A stretch of 37,926 bases of DNA from NCBI GenBank assembly GCA_014378555.1, contig JACMNN010000239.1, forward strand, positions 1 to 37,926, given 5' to 3'. The notes under the pieces were generated by a model, which saw only the letters and a program-made list of their open reading frames with translations, was not told where the DNA came from and ran no database searches. Made by a program: the position numbers and the translations under genes. Below, in pieces: positions 1 through 9,494 of this stretch. The first letter of the stretch is position 1; every line of letters begins with the position of its first letter. Origin of the DNA: Burkholderiales bacterium (GTDB taxonomy: Bacteria > Pseudomonadota > Gammaproteobacteria > Burkholderiales > Casimicrobiaceae).

Positions 1-27
1 CCAGAAGTTGATTCGCCGAAACCGGCC

Positions 28-936
28 ATGACCGCACCGCGGGCACCCACCGTCCAGCGAATTCAATTTGTGGCTATGGCAAGCGACTGCGAGGTGTGTC
101 TGGCCGATGTTTCTGCCGAACGTGCTCAGACGCTCTCCGCACTGGCGATGACCGAGGTACGGCGTATCGAGGCCAAATATTCGCGCTATCGCAGCGACAG
201 CGTGGTGGCGCAAATTAACGCAGCAGCGGGCAACGGCGCGCCGATCGCGATTGACGCAGAAACCGCGCAATTACTCGCCTTTGCCGCACAACTCTATGCT
301 TTAAGTGGCGGCCTATTCGACGCCACCTCGGGCGTGTTGCGACAGGTGTGGGATTTCAAAGCGGGACGCAAACCGACCACGCCACAATTAGCTGAAGTGC
401 TGCCACGCATCGGTTGGAACCACGTTCAATGGGACGATCAAACCGCGCGATTGGCACTCCCCGGTATGGAGCTAGATTTCGGCGGCTTCGGCAAAGAATA
501 CGCCGCCGATCGCGCCGCCACGCTACTCGCCAATGAAGGCGCTCAATACGGCCTAGTGAACTTGGGCGGCGACATCCGCCTGATCGGCCCACAACAAGAC
601 GGCTCGCCGTGGGTGATGGGCATTCGCCATCCTAGGCAGCACAGCGCGGTCATTGCCAGCATTCCAATCAGCTCCGGTGCTCTCGCCACCAGCGGCGATT
701 ACGAGCGCTTTTTTGTTGAAGAAGACCAGCGGTTTTGCCACATCCTGAACCCGCAAACCGGCTGGCCGGCGCAGCATTGGCAATCAATCAGTGTGATTGC
801 GCCCGTGTGCGTGGCGGCGGGCGCAATGTCGACCACTGCGATGCTCAGAGGGCCGGACGCGATCGCGTTTTTGCAAGCGCAGGGCGTGAGTTATTTGGCG
901 GTGGATAGCAACGGGCAGGTGTGGCGGTCAGCGTGA
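28..936 (+). CDS. apbE: FAD:protein FMN transferase (ApbE family)
   Basis: 302 aa ORF with ApbE-like motifs: RYRSDSVVAQIN, DATSGVL, LDFGGFGKEYAADRAA, GLVNLGGDIRL, SGALATSGDYERFF, HILNPQTGWP, GAMSTTAML. Confidence 0.9.
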   Translation: MTAPRAPTVQRIQFVAMASDCEVCLADVSAERAQTLSALAMTEVRRIEAKYSRYRSDSVVAQINAAAGNGAPIAIDAETAQLLAFAAQLYALSGGLFDATSGVLRQVWDFKAGRKPTTPQLAEVLPRIGWNHVQWDDQTARLALPGMELDFGGFGKEYAADRAATLLANEGAQYGLVNLGGDIRLIGPQQDGSPWVMGIRHPRQHSAVIASIPISSGALATSGDYERFFVEEDQRFCHILNPQTGWPAQHWQSISVIAPVCVAAGAMSTTAMLRGPDAIAFLQAQGVSYLAVDSNGQVWRSA

Positions 937-959
937 GCTACAACGGCGTCACTATGACG

Positions 960-1304
960 CTACAGCGCAGCCAGCGCCGCAAAATCTACGCCGACAATAA
1001 TCGTGTCACCAAACGTAACAACCGGTCGCTTAATCGTGCTTGCACTTGCCAGCATCACGGCAATGGCTGACGCATCACTCACCACGCCCGCCTTGACTGC
1101 ATCGTCCAGCGCGCGCCACGTCGTGCCTTTGCGGTTGAGCACGATTTGCCAACCTTTCGCCGCGACCCAACGTCGCAACTCAGGCTCGTGTACACCCTGC
1201 TTTTTGTAGTCGTGAAACGTGTAGACAACACGCTGCGCGTCGAGCCACAGGCGAACTTTTTTCACGCTGTCGCAATTGGCAATGCCGTACACCGTGACGC
1301 CCAT
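960..1304 (-). CDS. Spx/ArsC-family (YffB-like) thioredoxin-fold protein
   Basis: 114 aa; MGVTVYGIANCDSVKKVRLWLDAQRVVYTFHDYKKQG with single N-terminal Cys and C-terminal IKRPVV motif; TGATG overlap with the upstream phnE. Confidence 0.88.
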   Translation of the reverse strand: MGVTVYGIANCDSVKKVRLWLDAQRVVYTFHDYKKQGVHEPELRRWVAAKGWQIVLNRKGTTWRALDDAVKAGVVSDASAIAVMLASASTIKRPVVTFGDTIIVGVDFAALAAL

Positions 1305-2107
1305 CAGATGACGCGCTTACGAATCTGGGTCACGATCGTTTCGATCAAAATCACCACGATGAAAATGGCGAACAACACCAGCGACACGCGGTCCCACTGA
1401 ATGAGATCAATGGCCGCGTTGAGCGCCATGCCGATGCCGCCTGCGCCGACCAGCCCAAGCACCGCAGATTCACGCACGTTGATGTCCCAGCGGAACAGGG
1501 CGACCGACCAGAACGTCGGCAACACCATCGGCCAATAGCCCATCAATATTTGCTGCATACGCGTTGCACCCGCGGCTTGCAATGCCTCGATGCTGCCCCG
1601 ATTGGCTTCTTCCACGCCTTCAGAAAACATCTTGCCGATAAAACCAATCGAGTGAAACGCAATCGCTAGTGCGCCAGCGAGGGGGCCAGGGCCGAACATG
1701 GCAACAAAAAACAGCGCCCAGATCAGCGTCGAAATAGAGCGAGTGGCCACCAAAATAAACTTCGCAACTAGGTTCACCCAAAGGAACGGCGTCGCGTTTT
1801 TCGCCGCCAAAAAGCCAACCGGAATCCCCATCATCAAGCCAAGGATGGTGGCTATGGCCGCGATGTGCATCGTCTCCACCAACGCCGGCCACACCACCGG
1901 CCAAAAGTGTGCCCAATCAATGGGCCACATTCGGCGGCCCATGTCGACCACCTGCTCGGGTGCGTCATACAAAAATTCCGGAATGATCTCAATGGTTTTG
2001 AGCGCCCAACCCATCAACGCAGCCATCACCAAAAACACCGCAAACCGCGCTAAGCGCTGTGCTGGGGTGAAGCGAATCCAGCGCTTGAGTTCTGCCGTGG
2101 CGGTCAT
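1304..2107 (-). CDS. phnE: Phosphonate/phosphite-type ABC transporter permease (PhnE family)
   Basis: 267 aa multi-TM protein; permease signature EEANRGSIEALQAAGATRMQQI, VLGLVGAGGIGMALN. Confidence 0.9.
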   Translation of the reverse strand: MTATAELKRWIRFTPAQRLARFAVFLVMAALMGWALKTIEIIPEFLYDAPEQVVDMGRRMWPIDWAHFWPVVWPALVETMHIAAIATILGLMMGIPVGFLAAKNATPFLWVNLVAKFILVATRSISTLIWALFFVAMFGPGPLAGALAIAFHSIGFIGKMFSEGVEEANRGSIEALQAAGATRMQQILMGYWPMVLPTFWSVALFRWDINVRESAVLGLVGAGGIGMALNAAIDLIQWDRVSLVLFAIFIVVILIETIVTQIRKRVI

Positions 2108-2128
2108 GCGATTGATCTGCTTAGATCC

Positions 2129-2207
2129 CGTTCGCCCTGGGCGTAGCGAAGGGTTTGATTGGGCGTGATTCGCGTCAGACCCTTCGCTACGCTCAGGGCA
2201 AACGGTG
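2129..2207. repeat. REP-like inverted repeat doublet
   Basis: cccgttcgccctgggcgtagcgaagggt facing acccttcgctacgctcagggcaaacggt, about 24 bp apart. Confidence 0.85.
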
Positions 2208-2222
2208 CGTTAGACAACAGCT

Positions 2223-3026
2223 TCATCGGAACACCCGCTTCACATAAATTTGCAACACTTCACCGATCATCACCAGGCCAATAATGCAGATGATGATGCC
2301 CGCCACAAAGTCGTAATCAAAACGCTGAAACGCCGAGAACAGTGTGCCGCCGATACCGCCCGCACCGACCACGCCGACCATGGTTGAATTGCGCAAATTG
2401 CTATCGGTTTCGTAGGCAACAAAGCCAATGAAGCGGTTCATCACTTGCGGCACCACGCCGAACGCAATCACATTCATAAACGAGGCGCCAGTGGCGCGAA
2501 TCGCCTCAATCTGTTTCAAAGAAATTTCTTCAATCGCTTCGGCGAGCAGTTTGCCGACGAAGCCGACGCTGGCAAAGGTCAGCGCGATGATGCCCGCCAG
2601 CGCGCCAAATCCCACCGCCTTCACCGCGATAATCGCCACAATCACCGGATGAAACGAGCGGCAAAAAATGATGATCAACCGGGCAATCCAACTCACCCAG
2701 GGCGGCATCAAGTTACGCGCTGACAGCACAGCGATCGGGATGGCCAGCGCGGTGCCAATCAGCGACGACAGCAGCGCAATTTGCAGCGACTCCAGCAAGC
2801 CGGGAATGATGTCGGTTTGGGTGAAGTTCGGCGGGAAGAAACCCACCAAAAAGCGCACCCCGTAGCCAATACCTTGCTGCACCCGCTCAAACGACAGGCC
2901 CAGCGTTGCCGCAGCGTAGACAAGGTAGGCAAGCACGCCAACATAGGCAAGCCGTTTAGCAATTGACGGGGCGAAAAAATCGGCGCGCGAGACGGAAGCC
3001 TGTTTAGACAATGCAGCAGCGCTCAT
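2223..3026 (-). CDS. phnE: Phosphonate/phosphite-type ABC transporter permease (PhnE family), second paralog
   Basis: 267 aa multi-TM protein; [22 protein letters not shown] and [14 protein letters not shown]; 4-bp overlap with phnC. Confidence 0.9.
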   Translation of the reverse strand: MSAAALSKQASVSRADFFAPSIAKRLAYVGVLAYLVYAAATLGLSFERVQQGIGYGVRFLVGFFPPNFTQTDIIPGLLESLQIALLSSLIGTALAIPIAVLSARNLMPPWVSWIARLIIIFCRSFHPVIVAIIAVKAVGFGALAGIIALTFASVGFVGKLLAEAIEEISLKQIEAIRATGASFMNVIAFGVVPQVMNRFIGFVAYETDSNLRNSTMVGVVGAGGIGGTLFSAFQRFDYDFVAGIIICIIGLVMIGEVLQIYVKRVFR

Positions 3027-3781
3027 GTCGCAAGCCAGTCCTGACCGCCGTAAATTCGCTTCAGAATATCTCCGTCTAACCCCTCGGGCGCTCCGTCATA
3101 AACCACCAGCCCTTCGCTCATGCCAATGATGCGCTCGGCATAGCGCTTACCCAGCTCAACCTGGTGAATGTTGATCATGACTGGAATGCTGTTTTCGGCG
3201 GCGAGATCGCGCATCACCTCCATAATTTCAACCGAGGTTTTTGGATCAAGCGAAGAGGTGGGTTCATCGGCAAGCAACAAGCCCGGTGATTGCATCACGG
3301 CTCGCGCAATGCCCACCCGTTGCCGCTGCCCACCGGACAACTCGTCCGCCCGACGGTTAGCGAAATCCGCCAGACCCACGCGCTTCAACAACGCGAACGC
3401 CTTCTGAATATCGGCATCATCAAACTTGCGCCGCCATGCCGTCCACGCGTTGACGTAACCCAGACGTCCCGACAGCACGTTCTCCATCACGGTCAATCGT
3501 TCGACCAGGTTGTATTCCTGAAACACCATGCCGATGCGCCGCCGCGCCTCACGCAGCGGCGTGCCTGAGAGTTTGGCCAGGTCTTGTCCCTCAAACCAAA
3601 TCTCGCCCGACGTCGGATTGATGAGTCGGTTGATGCAGCGAATTAGCGTTGACTTGCCAGTGCCGGATGGGCCGATGATGGCGGTGATGCCACGGCCTTC
3701 AATGTCGAGCGAAATGTCTTTGAGAACGGGCTTGCCAGGCACGTACTCTTTGACCAGGTGTTTGATACTGAGTGAGCTCAT
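3023..3781 (-). CDS. phnC: Phosphonate/phosphite-type ABC transporter ATP-binding protein
   Basis: 252 aa; Walker [10 protein letters not shown], signature [14 protein letters not shown], Walker [14 protein letters not shown]. Confidence 0.93.
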   Translation of the reverse strand: MSSLSIKHLVKEYVPGKPVLKDISLDIEGRGITAIIGPSGTGKSTLIRCINRLINPTSGEIWFEGQDLAKLSGTPLREARRRIGMVFQEYNLVERLTVMENVLSGRLGYVNAWTAWRRKFDDADIQKAFALLKRVGLADFANRRADELSGGQRQRVGIARAVMQSPGLLLADEPTSSLDPKTSVEIMEVMRDLAAENSIPVMINIHQVELGKRYAERIIGMSEGLVVYDGAPEGLDGDILKRIYGGQDWLAT

Positions 3782-3884
3782 GGATCATTCCGGCGTAGGC
3801 CGAAATCCGTAGTGACAAAACAGTTACGCGACGTAAGGATAGGTACGTGGCTCTCGGCGTTCGCCAGAGTGAGGCGCCAATAGA

Positions 3885-4925
3885 TCACTTCTTTTTCGCT
3901 GCTGCGGCGGCCGCTTCGCGCTCAGATTCCTTCACGTAGGCCGCTTTGCCAAAGCTCTCGCCGCCGGCGGCAGCCACCGCGCGCACCGGTTCCCACGTTG
4001 TTTTGTAATTGACCGGGAAGAAGCGATCGGCGCCGTCAAACGCTTTTTGCATTTCCGCGTTAAAGCGATAGTCATAAAAGCATGACAACACTTTATCCGC
4101 CAACTTCGGCTCAAGGTCGTGTGCGTAAGCAAAGCTCGAGGTCGGGAATTTTTTACTGCGATAGATCACCCGAAAGTCGCTCTCTTTGATTTGGCCGCGA
4201 CGCACCATGCGGTCGTACACGTCGGAGGCCACCGGGGCTGCGTCGTAGTCACCCTTCACCACGCCAAGAATTGACGAATCATGCTTTCCAGAATAGACCA
4301 CCGTGTAATCTTTTTCTGGCGTCACGCCTTCCGCTGGAAACAAAGCGCGCGGCGCCATGTTGCCGGAGTTTGACGAAGGGGAAGTATGCGCAACCTTCTT
4401 GCCCTTCAAATCAGTCATCTTCTGGATCGATCCCGCCGCTTTAGTGATCACGATCAGGTTGTAGCCCTGAAACTCTTTGGCCGACCCTTTAACGGCGAAC
4501 GGAATGGCACCAGCAACGTTCACAGCAAACGCGGTCGGCCCGGTTGAAAAGCCCGCCACATGCAGGCGACCGGAGCGCATCGCCTCGATTTCTGCCGCAT
4601 TGTTTTGCACTTGAAAAAACACTACTTTTTTGCCAGTACAGGCGGCAAGATGTAGGGTGAACGGCGCAAAAATCTTTTCGTAAACCGCAGGATCTTCCAC
4701 CGGCGTATACGCCCACACCAGCGTGGAGGGGTTCTTCCACTTCTTCGGGTCTTTGGGCAAATCGGCGACCAGATCGCCGTTCTCGTCACAGTAATTCGCG
4801 TCGAGTTCACCGCGACTTTTGCACGCACTTTGCGACCATGCGGTGCTCGACACCAGGGCCAGCACACAGACCATCGTTACCCCGGCGACGGCGGGGGCCA
4901 AACGTTTTTGAATATTGGTAATCAT
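3885..4925 (-). CDS. phnD: Phosphonate/phosphite-type ABC transporter substrate-binding protein (PhnD family), paralog 1
   Basis: Start chosen at internal ATG (MITNIQKRLAPAVAGVTMVCVLALVSSTAWSQ signal peptide); PhnD-like EAMRSGRLHVAGFSTG, KVAHTSPSSNSG, FPTSSFAYAHDL. Confidence 0.9.
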   Translation of the reverse strand: MITNIQKRLAPAVAGVTMVCVLALVSSTAWSQSACKSRGELDANYCDENGDLVADLPKDPKKWKNPSTLVWAYTPVEDPAVYEKIFAPFTLHLAACTGKKVVFFQVQNNAAEIEAMRSGRLHVAGFSTGPTAFAVNVAGAIPFAVKGSAKEFQGYNLIVITKAAGSIQKMTDLKGKKVAHTSPSSNSGNMAPRALFPAEGVTPEKDYTVVYSGKHDSSILGVVKGDYDAAPVASDVYDRMVRRGQIKESDFRVIYRSKKFPTSSFAYAHDLEPKLADKVLSCFYDYRFNAEMQKAFDGADRFFPVNYKTTWEPVRAVAAAGGESFGKAAYVKESEREAAAAAAKKK

Positions 4926-5049
4926 CAACAATCTCTCCTGATTTATGTCGTTATTCTCGCAGCAGGCGAGAATGTATCGGGGCTGAACTACTGCGCTTGA
5001 ACGAGGTGACGCGCTCGATTGCGGCCGGCGCCAAGCTGACGAAGCAGCG

Positions 5050-6045
5050 TCACTTTTTCTTGCTCTCTGCATCAAACTGCGCCCGGTTATACGGCGTTCC
5101 AGACGCAACGGCTACCGCGCGCACCAGTTCCCAATCCTTCTTGTAATCGACCGGCAGAAAGCGGTCATCGCCTAAAAACTCTTTTTGCATCTCGGGCGAA
5201 AACTTGTAGTCGAAGAAGCACTTTTTAATCTTCTCGGCGAGCACCGGCGTGAGGTCGTGCGCATGAGCAAATGAAGAGGTCGGAAAGGTGCCCGAGCGAT
5301 AAATAATGCGTGTGTCGTCGGCCTTCATTTGGCCGCGCATGATCCAGCGGTCGTAGATGTCGCTGGTGATGGGTGCGGCCTCATAGTCGCCCTTGAGAAC
5401 GCCCGCGAGCGACTGGTCATGCTTGCCCGAAAACACGATGTTGTAGTCCTTGCCCGGTGTAATACCTTCCTTGGGAAACAGCGCGAGCGGCGCCAGATGA
5501 CCCGAGTTGGATGACGGCGCAGTGTGGGCAACCTTCCTCCCCTTGAGGTCGGCAATGGTCTTGATGGTGCTTTCTTTTTTCACCACTACCACCTGCCGGT
5601 ACAGACGCGGGCCGTCCTTGTTGCCCTTGATTGCAAACGGCACAGCGCCCGCCAGATTTACCGCAAACCCGGTTTCGCCAGAAGCTAAACCGGCCACATG
5701 CAACCGCCCTGAACGCATCGCCTCGATCTGGGCGGCATTACTTTGCACCGTGTAGTAGACAATTTTTTTCTGGGTGCAGGCGCCCAGATATTCCGTGAAT
5801 CCCTTGAACAGATTGGCGTACACCGCGGGATCTTCAATCGGGGTGTAAGCGAACACAAGCGTTGACGGATCTTTCCATTTCGTTTTGTCCTTCGGCGCTT
5901 CGGCGACCAGGTTGTTGTCCTCGTCGCAATAGTTCAGGTCTAACTCTCCGCGATTTTTGCAGTCGTCGGCGGCGTGGGCCGCGGTTGAAGCCAGCGCCGA
6001 AAACAGCGCCAGAGTCACCGCGCCGGCCAGATAAGCAGTGCCCAT
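5050..6045 (-). CDS. phnD: Phosphonate/phosphite-type ABC transporter substrate-binding protein (PhnD family), paralog 2
   Basis: 331 aa; signal peptide; EAMRSGRLHVAGLASG, KVAHTAPSSNSG, FPTSSFAHAHDL; clearly homologous to paralog 1. Confidence 0.9.
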   Translation of the reverse strand: MGTAYLAGAVTLALFSALASTAAHAADDCKNRGELDLNYCDEDNNLVAEAPKDKTKWKDPSTLVFAYTPIEDPAVYANLFKGFTEYLGACTQKKIVYYTVQSNAAQIEAMRSGRLHVAGLASGETGFAVNLAGAVPFAIKGNKDGPRLYRQVVVVKKESTIKTIADLKGRKVAHTAPSSNSGHLAPLALFPKEGITPGKDYNIVFSGKHDQSLAGVLKGDYEAAPITSDIYDRWIMRGQMKADDTRIIYRSGTFPTSSFAHAHDLTPVLAEKIKKCFFDYKFSPEMQKEFLGDDRFLPVDYKKDWELVRAVAVASGTPYNRAQFDAESKKK

Positions 6046-6150
6046 TTCGTTTCACCTCAGCAATTAACCTTTGCGCATTGTAGAAAGCTCACGCAGCGCG
6101 CGCGTCCGTAGAATCCCTGTACGTGTCACTTTTCTGTAAGACCACTTTTT

Positions 6151-7539
6151 ATGCAAACAGAACTCTCCGTCATCGTTCTCGCCGCGGGCAAGGGCACGCG
6201 CATGAAATCAGCGTTGCCGAAGGTGCTGCAACCACTTGCGGGCCGACCGCTGCTCGTCCACTCGTTAGCAAGCGTCGCGGCGTTAAAGCCGGCGAAAACG
6301 GTGCTGGTGGTCGGGCATGGCGCGGAGCAGGTGAAGGCCGCGTTCGCTGCCCACGCTGACCTCACCTGGGTGTTGCAAAGCCCGCAAAACGGCACCGGAC
6401 ATGCGGCCGCCGTAGGTCTGGCACCGATCACAGACGATGGCATCACGCTGCTGGTCACCGGTGACACACCGCTGATTCGCAGCGAAACGTTGGCCGCGCT
6501 GGTCGAGCTGGTCAATGAAAAGACCTTCGCGCTGCTTACCTGCAACGTCGCCGACGTCACCGGTTACGGCCGCATCGTGCGAGACGCGAGTGGTGCCGTC
6601 ATCAAAATTGTGGAGCACAAGGATGCGCTTGCGGACAACGACACCGCGACCCTTGCCATCAACGAAATGAATACCGGCATCATGGCTGCGCCCACCGCGT
6701 GGCTGCGTGCCGCGCTGCCCCGACTCACGCCGCACAACGTGCAGGGCGAGTTGTATTTAACGGATGTCATCGCGATGGCAAGCGCTGACGGACTGACCGT
6801 CGCCACTGCGCATCCGATGCACGAGTCAGAGATTGCCGGCGTGAACGACAAGGCTCAACTCGCAGCGTTAGAGCGCGAAGTGCAGCGCGCTGAAGCCAAC
6901 CAGCTTTTGCATGCCGGCGTCACGCTGGCCGACCCGGCGCGCATCGATGTGCGCGGCACGCTCATCTGCGGCGCTGATGTTTTCATTGACGTCGGATGCG
7001 TGTTTATCGGCACCGTCACGTTGTGCAACAACGTCAGCATTGGCGCCAATTGCGTGCTGAAAGACGCAACCATTGGCAACCACACGGTGGTGCATCCAAT
7101 GAGCCATCTCGAAGGCTGCACGGTGGGCGAGGGCGCGCAGATTGGGCCGTTCGCACGATTACGCCCCGGCGCTCAGCTGGGCGACGAAGTGCACATCGGT
7201 AACTTTGTTGAAGTCAAAAACTCAACGCTCGGCAACGGCGCAAAAGCCAACCATCTCGCCTACTTGGGCGACGCCACAGTGGGCGAACGCGTGAACTACG
7301 GCGCGGGCTCCATTACCGCCAATTACGACGGCGCGAACAAGCACCGTACGGTGATCGAGGACGATGTGCACATCGGCTCTAATTGCGTGCTCATCGCGCC
7401 AGTCACCATCGGCAAAGGCGGCACCATCGGCGGCGGCAGCGCTATTACCAAAGACACGCCACCAGGTGCGCTCAGCGTGGCTCGCGGCAAGCAGGTGAAC
7501 ATCAGCAACTGGAAACGTCCGGCTAAGAAAATCAGCTAA
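6151..7539 (+). CDS. glmU: Bifunctional UDP-N-acetylglucosamine pyrophosphorylase / glucosamine-1-phosphate N-acetyltransferase
   Basis: 462 aa; N-terminal VIVLAAGKGTRMKSALPKVLQPLAGRPL and C-terminal left-handed beta-helix hexapeptides, FVEVKNSTLGNGAKANHLAYLGDA. Confidence 0.97.
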   Translation: MQTELSVIVLAAGKGTRMKSALPKVLQPLAGRPLLVHSLASVAALKPAKTVLVVGHGAEQVKAAFAAHADLTWVLQSPQNGTGHAAAVGLAPITDDGITLLVTGDTPLIRSETLAALVELVNEKTFALLTCNVADVTGYGRIVRDASGAVIKIVEHKDALADNDTATLAINEMNTGIMAAPTAWLRAALPRLTPHNVQGELYLTDVIAMASADGLTVATAHPMHESEIAGVNDKAQLAALEREVQRAEANQLLHAGVTLADPARIDVRGTLICGADVFIDVGCVFIGTVTLCNNVSIGANCVLKDATIGNHTVVHPMSHLEGCTVGEGAQIGPFARLRPGAQLGDEVHIGNFVEVKNSTLGNGAKANHLAYLGDATVGERVNYGAGSITANYDGANKHRTVIEDDVHIGSNCVLIAPVTIGKGGTIGGGSAITKDTPPGALSVARGKQVNISNWKRPAKKIS

Positions 7540-7919
7540 CAGATTTTTTCTGCAACCCAATTTAAATGGGCGAGTGGAGCCTCACAAATTGCAAATCAAC
7601 TTTCGAATAAACCAGCCGATAAGCCTTATGAAATGGCGGTTTGTAATTTGTCCCTCGATTGGTCAGTAAGCAGCAGCACTGTCAGATCGAGCGCAAATTT
7701 TTTGCGTTTGATCGGTTGAATTTACGACTCTTAGCGCTACGATTACGCCGTATGTTTCGGGTTGCCTCTTTTTATCCAGGTTAAGCCGCTTATGGCTGTT
7801 TGGCTATGGGTGCTTTTCTCGCCACGAGCGAAGTTTATCGCCGAGAAAAACTTAGTCACGTAAGGTTTTCCGAATCATCAATTTGCGAATCCACATCAAC
7901 TCTCAATCGAGGTCACAAC

Positions 7920-8781
7920 ATGAAACTGCTACGTCACCTGTTTTTTGTCGCGTTTGCGTGCTCGGCGTCGCTGGCAAACGCGTTTACAGTTTTGCCGGCT
8001 GATGGACTTTGGGGCGTCGTTTCTGAGCAAAATCTAGCCATCGGTCGCGCGTTCAACTTAGAGATGAGCGACAAACTGCTCGTCGTCACAATGTACACCT
8101 ACAACGCTCAAGGCGCACCCACCTTTTACGTCGGTACTGCGGCGTTAAACGCAGCGAACATCGCGCCGATTTCGCTGTCAGAGCCTCAAGGCGGAACCTG
8201 CCTGGGTTGTTCTCCCACAAGCGGGTTTGTTGTCGTCACCAGGGTTGGCAAGTTTTGAATTCACCACCTCCACAACTGGGTTTGTAACGCTTCCTGGTGA
8301 AACGCGTAAGGCAATAATGAAGGGGCCTATAACGCGCCCAACAGGCGCGGAATCGTTCAGAGGTACGTGGGCGTTCAGCTACGTTCTCGATGGCACACTA
8401 ACTGTTGCTGATACGCCATCGTTTACCACCAATTTTGGATCCACACTGCACGGCAGCGGAATGATGGTGTCCGCTGATGGGAAAACAGGGTGCGAATTGC
8501 AAATCTCCGGTAGTATCGCCGGAACCGTGGTGTGCGTCAAAAACACGACTTCGACACTCACCGATAAAGCAATGCTGCTAAAAATATTTGGCAATCGCAT
8601 GGATGGCATTTGGTACTACCTCGACACACCCGGCAAGTTCTATCTGTTCACCGCTCACCGTATCTTAGATAGCGATAGCAACTCGCTGATCCTTAAGCGC
8701 ACCCCCGTATACGAAGGACTAACAAATTCTGAAGCTGACGCTTTGCGTGCAGCAATTCAGGCTGAGGCTTCGCGACATTAG
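7920..8781 (+). pseudogene. Secreted hypothetical protein interrupted by a 1-nt frameshift (real lesion or sequencing error)
   Basis: Signal peptide ORF MKLLRHLFFVAFACSASLANA... runs to 8258; the second ORF continues from 8227. Deleting one T of the TTT at 8226-8228 gives ...PTSGLLSSPGLASFEFTTSTTGFVTLPGETRKA... as one continuous frame. Confidence 0.7.
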
Positions 8782-9494
8782 CAACACTGCTGGACACACT
8801 TCCAATTCAGCCGCAAGATCCGCGGCGGTGGTCAAGGATGGCCCCGCCCCAAAATGAGCAACTTGCTAGCTTTTATTTAGTGTGCTCGTCGGAACATCCG
8901 GCGCTAGCGATTAGGTCAGTTTTTTGCTGAACTCTGCTCTTAACCAACCAAACCAACGGCCGTGCGTTTTTTGGTTCAACGTGTACGCGCATAGCAATAA
9001 AGCAATCTCCGCAGCAGCCGTAACCAAACATATCGCGACCGACCACGACGTTGTTCGAGCGGACGCTGCGCTGCGCCGATGTGCGTATTGACGCGATCGA
9101 GGACGACGTAATTGGCCGAGACGTCAAACGGCCAGACGCAACGCAAGTGAACGCACGTTGCAGGCGGGCAATGGCGTGTTTGCGACCCACCCACGTGTTG
9201 GCGCAATACTCATGGAGCAGATGCCCTTGTCTATGCGACCAGCGCGCGCGTGGCGCTTAACCATCGACAGCAGGTACGCGCGACTTTCTTACTAACGCAT
9301 TTCGGTGTCTTTCGCTGTTTGCGTCGGTACACTCCACTTGTGGGTCAGCGATCCCCCAAAAGTACGATTTACTTATGAGGCACCGCGTTTCAGCTGAAAG
9401 CTGGTGCGTCATCAACTCGCTGTAACGCCCGGCAACACCACACCCTATCGCATCGCTTTTAACCCCATCACGAACAGACAAAAAGAAGACCCAC

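Noticed and set aside
356-592. Antisense ORFs within apbE and many other overlapping ORFs in the track
   Set aside because: Shadow ORFs opposite strong CDSs in GC-rich DNA; no recognisable domains or ribosome-binding context.
7540-7560. CAGATTTTTTCTG after glmU as a Rho-independent terminator
   Set aside because: Stem is only about 4 bp with no GC-rich core or trailing T-run.
8873-9190. 105-aa minus-strand ORF (MGRKHAIARLQRAF...) as a real gene
   Set aside because: No recognisable family, competing overlapping ORFs, low-complexity Ser/Arg composition.
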